A stretch of 45,786 bases of DNA from an uncultured Roseburia sp. (GTDB lineage Bacteria; Bacillota; Clostridia; Lachnospirales; Lachnospiraceae), in contig CAKRDK010000019.1 in the NCBI GenBank assembly GCA_934309475.1, positions 1 to 45,786 on the forward strand, written 5' to 3'. Each line of letters starts with the position of its first letter. Position 1 is the first letter of the stretch. Positions 38,853 to 45,786 of this stretch are shown one piece after another. A program made the translations under genes and the position numbers. The notes beneath the pieces are model-generated. The model searched no databases. It saw nothing but the letters and a program-made list of their open reading frames with translations, and was not told the DNA's origin.

Positions 38853-39611
38853 TTAGTTCTTTGTGAGTTCTTTTACAAAAGCTTTATAATCCTGCATGCT
38901 GGTGCAGTTTGGGGCGTAGTCCGGCAACAGTTTTTTTGCTTCCTGCGCTTCTTTTGTCTTGACACATTCCCGGATGGCAGTCTCGAAAACCTTTGTTCCC
39001 ATGTCGTTTGCTAGTTCACGCAGCTCCTCTAATACTTTCTTTTCCAGCTTCGAGCGTCCGGAAAATTTGACCAGAAGAAGCCCCGCGATTTTCAGGGAAG
39101 AATTCTGTCTGCGCTGCACAGCCTTGATGGTATCGTAAAGCTGTTTTAAGCCCTGCATCGAATAGGCATCCGCCGTTACCGGGATGATAACTTCATCCGC
39201 AGCAATCAGGCAGTTATACAAAATTACATTTAAGGAAGGCGCCGTATCAATTACGATATAATCATACCCCTCCACTTCTTCAATGGCATCTTTTAACCGG
39301 TAGAGCCCCTCCACGTCACCATCTAACATCTTTTCTGCCTTGCTGAGCAATGGGTCGGATGCCACAATATCACCGTTTGGCAGATGCTGCACGGCCTCAT
39401 CAAGCGGAAGCATCTGCGCGTCCACCATGACATCGTAAAGTGTTGCCTGATCTTCCACTGCCGCCTGATAGGTGCAGGTGCTGTTTCCCTGTGGGTCAGC
39501 ATCTATCAGTAAAGTCTTTCCTTTTTTTCCTAAAATACCTGCCAGTGTGGTGGCGGTTGTTGTCTTTCCGATGCCACCTTTCTGATTCGCTACTACATAT
39601 GTAATTGTCAT
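38853..39611 (-). CDS. ParA family ATPase
   Basis: This is a 252-aa deviant Walker A ATPase. It shows NQKGGIGKTTTATTLAG (residues 9-25), DADPQGNST, and IDTAPSLNVILYN (Walker A'/B). It is Soj/ParA-like. No parB follows; instead a DUF6465 gene precedes it in the same direction (gap 22 nt). It may serve chromosome or cargo positioning rather than plasmid partition, and no plasmid replication genes are seen. ATG 39611 behind AAGGGATGG is preferred to the frame start at 39623. Confidence 0.88.
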   Translation of the reverse strand: MTITYVVANQKGGIGKTTTATTLAGILGKKGKTLLIDADPQGNSTCTYQAAVEDQATLYDVMVDAQMLPLDEAVQHLPNGDIVASDPLLSKAEKMLDGDVEGLYRLKDAIEEVEGYDYIVIDTAPSLNVILYNCLIAADEVIIPVTADAYSMQGLKQLYDTIKAVQRRQNSSLKIAGLLLVKFSGRSKLEKKVLEELRELANDMGTKVFETAIRECVKTKEAQEAKKLLPDYAPNCTSMQDYKAFVKELTKN

Positions 39612-39633
39612 TGCAAAAACCATCCCTTCTTAT

Positions 39634-39888
39634 TTAAAAAGCAATCTGTCCCTGTATTTCTTTATTGACTACATAGAATACCGCGGACTCTTCCGGTTTA
39701 ATGTAGATACTCACTTCTTCAATTTCTTCGTCTTTCACACCTTTGCTGATGATATCCCTGCGGATAAGATTTAAAAGGTTCTGCTCTTCACGTTCTCTGC
39801 CCTGATACTGAATCACAATATTTTTCTTTGCAGCCGCAAATCCGCCTACTGCCTGTTGCGCCCGTTCTACACTGCTTTTCAATGCCAT
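39634..39888 (-). CDS. DUF6465 family protein
   Basis: This is an 84-aa protein. Its N-terminal third resembles a short Ala-rich linker (QQAVGGFAAAKKN), and the C-terminal part (IVIQYQGREREEQNLLNLIRRDI, IYIKPEESAVFYVVN) matches the uncharacterised DUF6465 domain of Clostridia. It has an excellent ribosome site (AGGAGGCGGG) and a minus-strand TTGGTA-N17-TAAAAT promoter. It is co-transcribed with the ParA-type ATPase, so it may be its partner or cargo adaptor; that is inference. Confidence 0.75.
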   Translation of the reverse strand: MALKSSVERAQQAVGGFAAAKKNIVIQYQGREREEQNLLNLIRRDIISKGVKDEEIEEVSIYIKPEESAVFYVVNKEIQGQIAF

Positions 39889-40104
39889 TATTCCCGCCTC
39901 CTGTAAAAAATAAAATCTCTGTTATCAATGTATTATTTTATCACATTAACGTGGAAATACCAAGGTTGATTTTTTTTCAGAAGGAACTTTGGGAGTGATT
40001 GCTATATTTTTGTCGGCGGAGTACAATGTTCTTATTATCTTGGAACTGTCATGTACCAAAATGAATTGAAAATTTGTATATAAAAAGAAAGGTATGGGGA
40101 TTTT

Positions 40105-41000
40105 ATGTATCAGGCAAAAGAAACACGATATGACCGTATGAAATACCAGCGTTGTGGCAACAGCGGTTTAATGCTGCCGGAGGTTTCATTAGGATTTTGG
40201 CATAATTTTGGGGATACCGGTGTCTATGAAAATATGCGCCAGATGGTTTTTACGGCATTTGACAATGGAATCACGCACTTTGACCTGGCAAATAACTATG
40301 GACCGGAATGTGGAAAGGTCCTTACGGCAACTGGGGCAGCCGGAAGTATCTGCTGGCAAGCTTAGACCAGAGTTTAAACCGTCTCGGCTTAGATTATGTC
40401 GATATCTTCTATCATCATCGCATGGACCCAAATACACCATTAGATGAGACGATGGGTGCGCTTGACCAGGCTGTAAAAAGCGGAAAAGCCCTGTATGCGG
40501 GAATTTCAAACTATGATGGTGAAACCATGAAGCGTGCTGCCGCTATCTTAAAAGAGCTGCATTGCCCGTTTGTCATTAACCAGAACCGCTACTCTATTTT
40601 TGACCGTACCATCGAGCAAAATGGTTTAAAGCAGGCTGCGGTGGAAGAGAAAAAAGGAATTATTGCGTTCAGTCCTTTGGCGCAGGGCATGTTGACAGAC
40701 CGTTACCTGCACGGTATTCCAAAAGACAGCCGCATCAGCACAGACGGACGTTTCCTGAAAAAAGGCCAGTTGACGGATGCAAAGCTCCAGCAAATTCAGG
40801 CGTTAAACGAGATTGCAGCGCAGCGTGGCGAGAGCCTTGCACAGATGGCATTGAAATGGGTTTTAAAAGATGACGTGGTGACGAGTGTACTGATTGGTGC
40901 ATCGAAGCCGGAACAGATTCTAGATAACATCAAAGTGATTGAGAGTGCAGGATTTTCCGAGGAAGAGCTTCGGAAGATTGATGAGATTGCAGGGATATAA
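40105..41000 (+). pseudogene. Aldo/keto reductase (YghZ/Gpr-like) inactivated by internal deletion and frameshift
   Basis: The first part (from ATG 40105: MKYQRCGNSGLMLPEVSLGFWHNFGD, HFDLANNYGP) and the second part (from about 40308: MWKGPYGNWGSRKYLLASLDQSL to IDEIAGI) are the two pieces of one AKR enzyme in different frames. Compared with E. coli YghZ, about 33 residues between NNYGP and MW.GPYG are missing. That segment holds the catalytic Lys of STKAGYD. The Asp, Tyr and His of the AKR tetrad remain. The junction is near 40300-40310. Neither half could be active alone. The rest of the second frame is undamaged, so the loss looks recent. Confidence 0.9.
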
Positions 41001-41936
41001 TTATAAATCCAGTCTCATCTGCCCATCCACCCAGCTCTCCTGCTTTGCTTCATGAATCACGTCACCCGGCAAGTGAGTTCCAAGTAAAAAAGGAGACGTC
41101 GGGTCATGCTTTTTCCGGTTTTCTTGCACCAGCCCGGCATTGGCGTTTGCGTAGCAGTATTTGCAGAGATGTCCGCAGGTATCGTATGCGCCGATATCGA
41201 CACCGAGCAGGCAGGCACATTGCCCGTTTCGCTGATTTATCTTTCTTTTTGGCACATCTAAGTGCGCATGGAGTGCCGTTTCAAAAGTGTTTACGGTCAT
41301 GCAGCCGGAACAGTCTGCGCCAAACTCAGCCAGCTCATCCCCTTCTGCGCAGGGGCGGATGGTCATTCCGTAAGTGGCGGCAATCTCTACAAATGCTTTT
41401 CCGATTGCGAGTCTGTCGTTTTTTGAAACGGCTCTCGCAGTCGGAAAATTGCGTTGCACCTTTTTGTAGATATCAAGGAAGCTGATGACACAGGTTTTGG
41501 TGTAGCCGGAAAGATTTTTTGCCATTTTTTCAAATGTGGCGATGTGCCATGCAACGGAGTGGTTCGCATCGATGAAAATCGGGTCATATCGCCATCCCAC
41601 ACTGTCCACGCCGACAAGGTTGGACAGCTTTTTGAAATCCTCCATCACAATTTCTTTGGCGGGAACATGAGGTTCCACATCCCGTCCATAAGGGGTGATG
41701 GTGACGAACCAGTACTGACCGTATGGTCTTAAAATATCCATGTGTGCAAGCATCGGCGCCGGATTTTTCGTACAAAATGCGATAAGGTCGACAAAATCAG
41801 GCGACAAACTGTATTTTGTCACCTGACTCTGATTATAGGGATTGCGCACGAGCACATAACCCTCTTTGATTCTGTTTACAAGCCATTCCGAATAAAATGC
41901 CGGAATATCGGTTCTCATTCCTGTCTGTATAATCAT
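41001..41936 (-). CDS. DUF1848 family protein with a C-terminal CX3CX2C motif
   Basis: This is a 311-aa protein. MIIQTGMRTDIPAFYSEWL and PYGQYWFVTITPYG are DUF1848 hallmarks. Cysteines cluster late in the chain: CSGC (209-212), CAC (240-242) and C254-GHL-C258-KY-C261, followed by YANAN. The last is a CX3CX2C arrangement like that of radical SAM enzymes but at the C-terminal end. An Fe-S cluster is likely; the chemistry is unknown. The gene starts 29 nt after the sirtuin stop, so it is probably the last gene of that operon. Confidence 0.85.
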   Translation of the reverse strand: MIIQTGMRTDIPAFYSEWLVNRIKEGYVLVRNPYNQSQVTKYSLSPDFVDLIAFCTKNPAPMLAHMDILRPYGQYWFVTITPYGRDVEPHVPAKEIVMEDFKKLSNLVGVDSVGWRYDPIFIDANHSVAWHIATFEKMAKNLSGYTKTCVISFLDIYKKVQRNFPTARAVSKNDRLAIGKAFVEIAATYGMTIRPCAEGDELAEFGADCSGCMTVNTFETALHAHLDVPKRKINQRNGQCACLLGVDIGAYDTCGHLCKYCYANANAGLVQENRKKHDPTSPFLLGTHLPGDVIHEAKQESWVDGQMRLDL

Positions 41937-41965
41937 AACGTTCTCCGCTCTTAGACGTAATTTTT

Positions 41966-42892
41966 TCAGATTCTGCTTTGAATATCGGAAAGCACTTCCG
42001 CGATATCGGCATTCATGCCAATGCCTTTGTCAGCAATGTCGTCCGGAACATACGCCTGTCCTTTGTTAATGCAGACATAAAAAGCATGCTGCCAGTTGTT
42101 TGCGTACTGCCAGAAGTTGTATTTTATGATACCGGGGGTGTTATAGCCGACCCCTAATTCCAGAAAAACAATCTTTTTTTGCATGTGCTGCTCCATAAAG
42201 CGTTCATAACGGTTTGCCGCTGAATGCCAGCCAGCATCTTCCACAAACGTATTGTCAGCACGAAGATTCATACTCATGGGTCTGCCGCATTTTTGGCATT
42301 TTGGGACAAGTTCTGTCGGAACAGACATCAAAATTTCGGTATTTTTCGGTTTTACCAATTTTCCGTTTTCAATCTGAAAACCCTGACTTTGCACCATTTT
42401 TTTGACGATAGCTTCATTGTCATAGGTTACAGCATGACAAGGCTTACTGCACTGAAACAGCCCATAATCGCCCTGTGTATAAAATAAACGTTCTTTTGCA
42501 AAACCGGCTTTCTGAAAGCAGTGATCCACGTTGGTTGTCAGAACAAAATAATCTTTTTCTTTTACCAAATCAAAAAGATTCTCGTAAAGTTGCTTCGGGG
42601 CATCCATATAGCGGTTTACATAAATATACCTGCTCCAATACGCCCAATGTTCTTCTAACGTTTTATAAGGATAAAATCCACCGGAATACATCTCTTCAAA
42701 GCCATATTTTTCCGCAAAATCAGAAAAATACTGCTCGAACCGCTCTCCGCTGTAAGTAAAACCTGCAGCGGTAGATAGTCCTGCGCCTGCACCAAGAACG
42801 ATGGCATCGGCGTCTTTTATTTTTTCGATTACGACTGCTACTTTATCGGAGCAGCCGTCGATAGATTTGTTCATCTTCATCTTTGAAAACAT
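41966..42892 (-). CDS. SirTM-type sirtuin, probable protein ADP-ribosyltransferase
   Basis: This is a 308-aa protein. It has the sirtuin NAD site GAGAGLS (34-40), TTNVDH (119-124) and a zinc quartet C148, C152, C199, C202. The catalytic His of deacylase sirtuins (HG) is replaced by Gln (YTQGDYG, Q140). That replacement and linkage to a macrodomain gene are the marks of class M sirtuins, which ADP-ribosylate proteins instead of deacylating them (described for Staphylococcus and Streptococcus). The start lies 50 nt inside the macrodomain gene with AAAGGTG upstream, so translation is coupled. No lipoyl-carrier target gene is nearby. Confidence 0.88.
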   Translation of the reverse strand: MFSKMKMNKSIDGCSDKVAVVIEKIKDADAIVLGAGAGLSTAAGFTYSGERFEQYFSDFAEKYGFEEMYSGGFYPYKTLEEHWAYWSRYIYVNRYMDAPKQLYENLFDLVKEKDYFVLTTNVDHCFQKAGFAKERLFYTQGDYGLFQCSKPCHAVTYDNEAIVKKMVQSQGFQIENGKLVKPKNTEILMSVPTELVPKCQKCGRPMSMNLRADNTFVEDAGWHSAANRYERFMEQHMQKKIVFLELGVGYNTPGIIKYNFWQYANNWQHAFYVCINKGQAYVPDDIADKGIGMNADIAEVLSDIQSRI

Positions 42893-43625
42893 TGAATATC
42901 ACCTTTATCTTCGAATGAAATTGTTGTTTATATGCTTTAACGGTCTGTACGGCGATTTCTGCGGCTCTTTCGTTCGGGAACATGAAAACGCCCGTTGAAA
43001 TACAGCAAAATGCTATACTTTGCACCTGATGCTCCTCCGCAATTTTCAGGCAGGATTCGTAACAGGATTTTAGTAAATTTTCGTGTGCTGCGGTTAGTTT
43101 TCCACTTACAATTGGTCCGACCGTATGAATCACATAATCGCAGGGCAGATTAAATGCCGGGGTGATTTTTGCCTGTCCGGTCGACTCTTCATGCCCTTGT
43201 TTTTGCATCATGGCAGCACAGAAATTCCGAAGCTGGATGCCGGCATAAGTATGAATACAGTTGTCAATACAATTATGACAAGGTTGGTAACATCCCGTCA
43301 TGCCGCTGTTTGCCGCATTTACGATAGCGCCAGCCTGAATCCTTGTAATATCGCCCTTCCAGAGAAAAAAATCCGGCTGGAGTTCCTCCATATCGTCTAA
43401 GGTGACTATGCCTTTTTCGGCATTAATCTGCTGTAAATATTCGTTTTGAATCTGCAAAAAATCATCATCCATAGCCGAAGCCATGCGAACATTCATCAGG
43501 GAACGCAGTAGATTTCTCTGCTCCTGTGTGCTTGAAGGAAGTGAAATATCTGCATACCGCAGCTGTTCCTGTTTTAATTTTTCGATTAAAAAAATACGTC
43601 TTTCACTTTGATTCATCGTTCTCAC
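42843..43625 (-). CDS. Zinc-type macrodomain, ADP-ribosyl hydrolase
   Basis: This is a protein of about 260 aa. A helical N-terminal part (1-85) precedes the macrodomain (GDIT 91-94, IVNAANSGM 101-109, HTVGP, STGVFMFPNERAAE). The segment GCYQPCHNCIDNCIHTYAG (111-129) carries the Cys/His set of zinc-containing macrodomains that remove ADP-ribose added by SirTM. It would reverse the reaction of the next gene's product. The GTG at 43625 overlaps the stop of the preceding gene (GTGA), with AGAGG upstream; ATG 43616 is the alternative start. Confidence 0.9.
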   Translation of the reverse strand: MRTMNQSERRIFLIEKLKQEQLRYADISLPSSTQEQRNLLRSLMNVRMASAMDDDFLQIQNEYLQQINAEKGIVTLDDMEELQPDFFLWKGDITRIQAGAIVNAANSGMTGCYQPCHNCIDNCIHTYAGIQLRNFCAAMMQKQGHEESTGQAKITPAFNLPCDYVIHTVGPIVSGKLTAAHENLLKSCYESCLKIAEEHQVQSIAFCCISTGVFMFPNERAAEIAVQTVKAYKQQFHSKIKVIFNVFKDEDEQIYRRLLR

Positions 43626-44236
43626 ACCGACCTCTTGATTGCTTTCACCGGGCAGTGTTCATAACAGTTTCCACAATGCAGGCAGTGTTCCTGTTCGATA
43701 CGGAAGGGCTCACCTTTTTCAATACATTGCTGCGGGCATTTTGTCTGGCAGACACCGCATCCGATACAGGATTCTGTTATGAAGTAGCCTTTTTCTTTTA
43801 TTTTAACATCTCCGAGGCGGTATGTCTCCCGAAAAATGGGATGGACGCCAAGATTGAAGTATTCCATCTGCGCCTCGTCAATGCAAAAAATGATGCCGAT
43901 ATCCCTGGTGTCGCCGGGATACACGTTGGCAAGATATGGCTGTTCTTCAAAAATTTTGTCTGTCCATTTTTTCTGCTCGTCCTCCGCTACGGCGTATGCT
44001 TTTCCGGAAAGACGAATCATTTCCTTATATTTCGTGTAGGCAAGTATCTGCACTCTGCCGTCTTCTAGCAGTTCCTGGCAGAAATTTTTTCCTCTTGCGG
44101 TAAAAAAATAGAGCGCATCCGATTCGTAGTGAATCGCACTGATATTTCGAATCTGTGGTGCACCGTCACGGTCTACCGTTGCAAAGGCAAGAACACCTAC
44201 GAGTTCCATTTTTTTCAAACATAACGCTAAATCCAT
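43622..44236 (-). CDS. Pyridoxamine-phosphate-oxidase-fold flavoprotein fused to a 2x[4Fe-4S] ferredoxin
   Basis: This is a 204-aa protein. Residues 1-140 form a split-barrel flavin-binding fold (VGVLAFATVDRDGAPQIRNISAIHYE, LYFFTARGKNF). Residues 150-200 hold two ferredoxin motifs, C157-x2-C160-x2-C163-x3-C167 and C185-x2-C188-x2-C191-x3-C195. It probably moves electrons between ferredoxin-level donors and a flavin substrate. It is translationally linked (GTGA) to the macrodomain gene, so it is either the target of the ADP-ribosylation module or a working partner. AGGAGG precedes the ATG. Confidence 0.88.
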   Translation of the reverse strand: MDLALCLKKMELVGVLAFATVDRDGAPQIRNISAIHYESDALYFFTARGKNFCQELLEDGRVQILAYTKYKEMIRLSGKAYAVAEDEQKKWTDKIFEEQPYLANVYPGDTRDIGIIFCIDEAQMEYFNLGVHPIFRETYRLGDVKIKEKGYFITESCIGCGVCQTKCPQQCIEKGEPFRIEQEHCLHCGNCYEHCPVKAIKRSV

Positions 44237-44296
44237 GCTGCAACCTCCTATTGTAATTAAAAATCTAAGGTATTACTTTTGCCGGAAAGATTTATT

Positions 44297-44398
44297 CTAC
44301 GATTTTAATTCTGCCCGGCTTTCTCGGCTTGCTCTGCAAATCTGTTCTTTCGTATATTTTCGAATGGAATGTCTTGCTTTGATGATATCCATTAACAT
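44297..44398 (-). pseudogene. Nitroreductase N-terminal remnant
   Basis: The frame (MLMDIIKARHSIRKYTKEQI, then non-homologous residues to a stop at 44297) begins with the typical nitroreductase start, in which the RHSIRKY segment binds FMN phosphate. After about 20 residues homology ends. A good ribosome site (GGGGAGGTG) remains, and the ATG overlaps the end of the maturase gene. The rest of the gene appears to have been deleted. The intact ancestor was evidently part of this operon. Confidence 0.65.
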
Positions 44399-45456
44399 GG
44401 TAGCACCTCCCCGGTTCTATCGTTTTTGGTCTTCCAGCACTGCGGGTCTGCTCCATAAAAGTCCCCGGCTGTGCCGTTTGCAACTGCCGGGCAGCCTCTG
44501 CACCAGGCTTTTAACTCGCATTTGCTGCATTTTACAAATTTATCGTAATCTCTATATTGCTCCATCTGGCAAATCCATACATCTGCCAGCCTGTCCTCGA
44601 ATACGTTTGCAACCTTACTGTCAGTTACTCTGCGGCATGCCATAATATCGCCGTTTGATGCAATTGTGATGTGGCAGTTTCCGCAGTTGCAGCCGCCGTA
44701 AATCATTCCGTCTTTCGCATTTTCCGGCAGGGAAAACTGCCCGGTCTCGTATTCGTAAAGCGTCCACAAATGGTCTTTTTTATTAAAATAGGTCTCGCAT
44801 CCTGCCGCTTCATATGCCTTGTATTTTGCGTCACAGATTTCTAATAAGTGCCGGTATTCCTGCGGGGTCATGCTCGTATCGACCTCGCCGCCGGTAGGCA
44901 CATAGCGGGAAAATGCAAACACCTTAACATTCGCTTTTACTACCGCGTCGATAATGTCTGGTATTTCATTCATATTTGTTTTCGATACGGTACTCATAAT
45001 GACACTTTTGATTCCTGCACGGTTCAGGCATCCGATTTTTTCAAGTGTCAGGTCAAAACTACCCGGTTTTCGAAACCAGTCATGTGTCTTTTGCATTCCA
45101 TCTAACGACATTTGATATTTCTCGCAGCCACATACTTTCAGCATCCGGCAGATTTCGTCGTTTAAATGGAAGGGATTTCCCATCAGGGTAAAGGGGATGT
45201 TTTTGCTTTTTAAAAGCACCATCAATTTCCAAAAGTCCGGATGAAGGATAGGATCTCCGCCGGTAATGTAAAAATATGGGATTCGGTTGTAAACCTTGCA
45301 AAAGTCTTCGCAGTTTACCACGACCTCCTGCATCTGTTTCCAGGTCATGCTTTTTAATTCCTTGCAGCCCTCCCCGGAAAAAATATAGCAATGTTTACAA
45401 CGCTGGTCACATTCATCTGTAATGTGCCACTGAAAAGAAAAATAATTCTGGCTCAT
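44392..45456 (-). CDS. Radical SAM/SPASM peptide maturase
   Basis: This is a 354-aa protein. The radical SAM cluster motif is C16-x3-C20-x2-C23 (DECDQRCKHCY). ITGGDPILHPDF and the TLMGNP strand follow. The C-terminal SPASM region (about 258-340) contains CNCGNC, NGDIMACRR, and CSKCELKAWCRGCP, enough for two auxiliary [4Fe-4S] clusters. Such enzymes form thioether or similar crosslinks in ribosomal peptides. The precursor gene lies 24 nt upstream. The ATG at 45456 has AAGGAGG about 9 nt before it. It is probably the CLI_3235/CcpM-type Cys-rich peptide maturase family, from memory and not checked. Confidence 0.88.
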   Translation of the reverse strand: MSQNYFSFQWHITDECDQRCKHCYIFSGEGCKELKSMTWKQMQEVVVNCEDFCKVYNRIPYFYITGGDPILHPDFWKLMVLLKSKNIPFTLMGNPFHLNDEICRMLKVCGCEKYQMSLDGMQKTHDWFRKPGSFDLTLEKIGCLNRAGIKSVIMSTVSKTNMNEIPDIIDAVVKANVKVFAFSRYVPTGGEVDTSMTPQEYRHLLEICDAKYKAYEAAGCETYFNKKDHLWTLYEYETGQFSLPENAKDGMIYGGCNCGNCHITIASNGDIMACRRVTDSKVANVFEDRLADVWICQMEQYRDYDKFVKCSKCELKAWCRGCPAVANGTAGDFYGADPQCWKTKNDRTGEVLPC

Positions 45457-45480
45457 CCTATCCAACCTCCTTCTAAACTC

Positions 45481-45675
45481 TTATTTGTCGCTAGCGCCGC
45501 AAGCAGTTCCACAAGCTGCCGGTTTCTGTTCAGGTTTGTCGCCAGCACCGCAGGCAGTTCCGCAAGCTGCCGGTTTCTGTTCAGGTTTGTCACCAGCGCC
45601 GCAAGCAGTTCCGCAAGCTGCACCTGCCTGATGTTCTTCCTTCTTGTTCCATCCAAAAATGTTTGATAATGCCAT
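45481..45675 (-). CDS. Cys-rich RiPP precursor with three core repeats
   Basis: This 64-aa peptide has a leader of about 19 residues (MALSNIFGWNKKEEHQAGA) and three units with the core ACGTACGA[G/S]DK. The first two are joined by PEQKPA linkers, giving a 17-residue period. Cysteines at 21/25, 38/42 and 55/59 form three identical C-x3-C pairs, the probable sites of crosslinking by the adjacent SPASM maturase. The start has a strong AGGAGG site. No exporter or protease gene lies inside the window. It resembles CLI_3235-type bacteriocin precursors, but the activity is unknown. Confidence 0.88.
   Translation of the reverse strand: MALSNIFGWNKKEEHQAGAACGTACGAGDKPEQKPAACGTACGAGDKPEQKPAACGTACGASDK
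45484..45618 (-). repeat. 51-bp tandem repeat encoding the precursor cores
   Basis: There are two full 51-bp units and a partial third, differing only at a few third-codon positions plus a Gly-to-Ser change in the last. Near-identity suggests recent duplication or gene conversion of the core. Confidence 0.85.
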
Positions 45676-45786
45676 CTTTGTTACCTCCTGTTTGAAATGA
45701 TTTTGGGCTTTCGCCTTGTTGCAAGTTTAGAATATCAGGTGTCTGCCGTGAAAAAAAGTACGCACTTTTTTATTACATAGTTACCT
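45676..45786 (-). promoter_or_regulatory. Upstream region of the RiPP operon with a terminator-like hairpin
   Basis: AAAAAAGT (45752-45759) and ACTTTTTT (45764-45771) form a hairpin that could end a gene to the right. Between it and the precursor start lies a short GGC-GAAA-GCC tetraloop stem. No clear -35/-10 pair was found. Confidence 0.45.

Noticed and set aside
38853..39611. Plasmid partition locus
   Set aside because: No parB, parS-like repeats or replication gene; neighbours are core chromosomal genes.
43526..44068. 180-codon plus-strand open frame
   Set aside because: It is antisense to the flavin/ferredoxin gene, whose motifs are unmistakable.
45484..45618. CRISPR-like periodic repeat
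   Set aside because: The 51-bp units are contiguous, in frame and coding for the RiPP cores, with no spacers.

Overview
This window looks like chromosome of an anaerobic Clostridia bacterium, most likely Lachnospiraceae. The evidence is moderate-to-low G+C, AGGAGG-type ribosome sites, the feoA-feoA-feoB set with a FeoB-associated Cys-rich peptide, an atypical 136-aa peptide deformylase, a DUF6465 gene, and a methionine locus that uses a sulfur-carrier protein. No rRNA, tRNA, CRISPR array, transposase or phage module was seen. The genus cannot be named from the sequence.

Layout. 1-7.5 kb (+): the 3' end of metE, a MATE exporter, a decayed nitroreductase, two HTH regulators (one with a small membrane partner), a COG2509 flavoprotein and an ABC-2 exporter. 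7.5-9.2 kb (-): a queuosine-salvage pair (radical SAM QueL-like protein and YhhQ transporter) behind a probable preQ1-I riboswitch and attenuator. 9.3-17.2 kb: a small unknown protein, a ZIP transporter, a divergent DtxR-type regulator, feoA-feoA-feoB with the Cys-rich peptide, a GGDEF/EAL protein and a flavodoxin. 17.4-27.7 kb (+): a diguanylate cyclase, a LacI regulator with an alpha-1,6-type glucosidase, a secreted unknown protein, a Na/Pi symporter, a ComEC-like metallohydrolase, peptide deformylase, a conserved small gene with a probable nonsense mutation, and a DUF362 protein. 27.7-39.9 kb (-): an ABC-F protein, a D-Ala-D-Ala carboxypeptidase, a membrane pyrophosphatase, a seven-gene sulfur-assimilation operon, an Rrf2 regulator, TcdA, ParA and DUF6465. 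40.1-41.0 kb (+): an aldo/keto reductase broken by an internal deletion. 41.0-45.7 kb (-): a compact run with a RiPP precursor, its radical SAM/SPASM maturase, a nitroreductase remnant, a flavin/ferredoxin protein, a zinc-type macrodomain, a SirTM-type sirtuin and DUF1848.

How the genes work together. The sulfur operon reads as sulfite to sulfide (siroheme reductase), then sulfide onto a ThiS-like carrier (HcyS, activated by HcyF), then transfer to O-acetylhomoserine (MetY), then release of homocysteine by a JAMM protease (HcyD). The metE fragment at the left edge would complete methionine. Iron: a GTTAG-N6-CTAAC palindrome occurs at the feoA promoter, between feoA2 and feoB, and just after the flavodoxin promoter, which suggests one iron-starvation regulon under the adjacent DtxR-type protein. 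The most novel-looking part is the right end. A triple-repeat Cys peptide with its maturase runs directly into an ADP-ribosylation module (SirTM plus Zn-macrodomain) that lacks the usual lipoyl-carrier partners and instead has a flavin/Fe-S protein.
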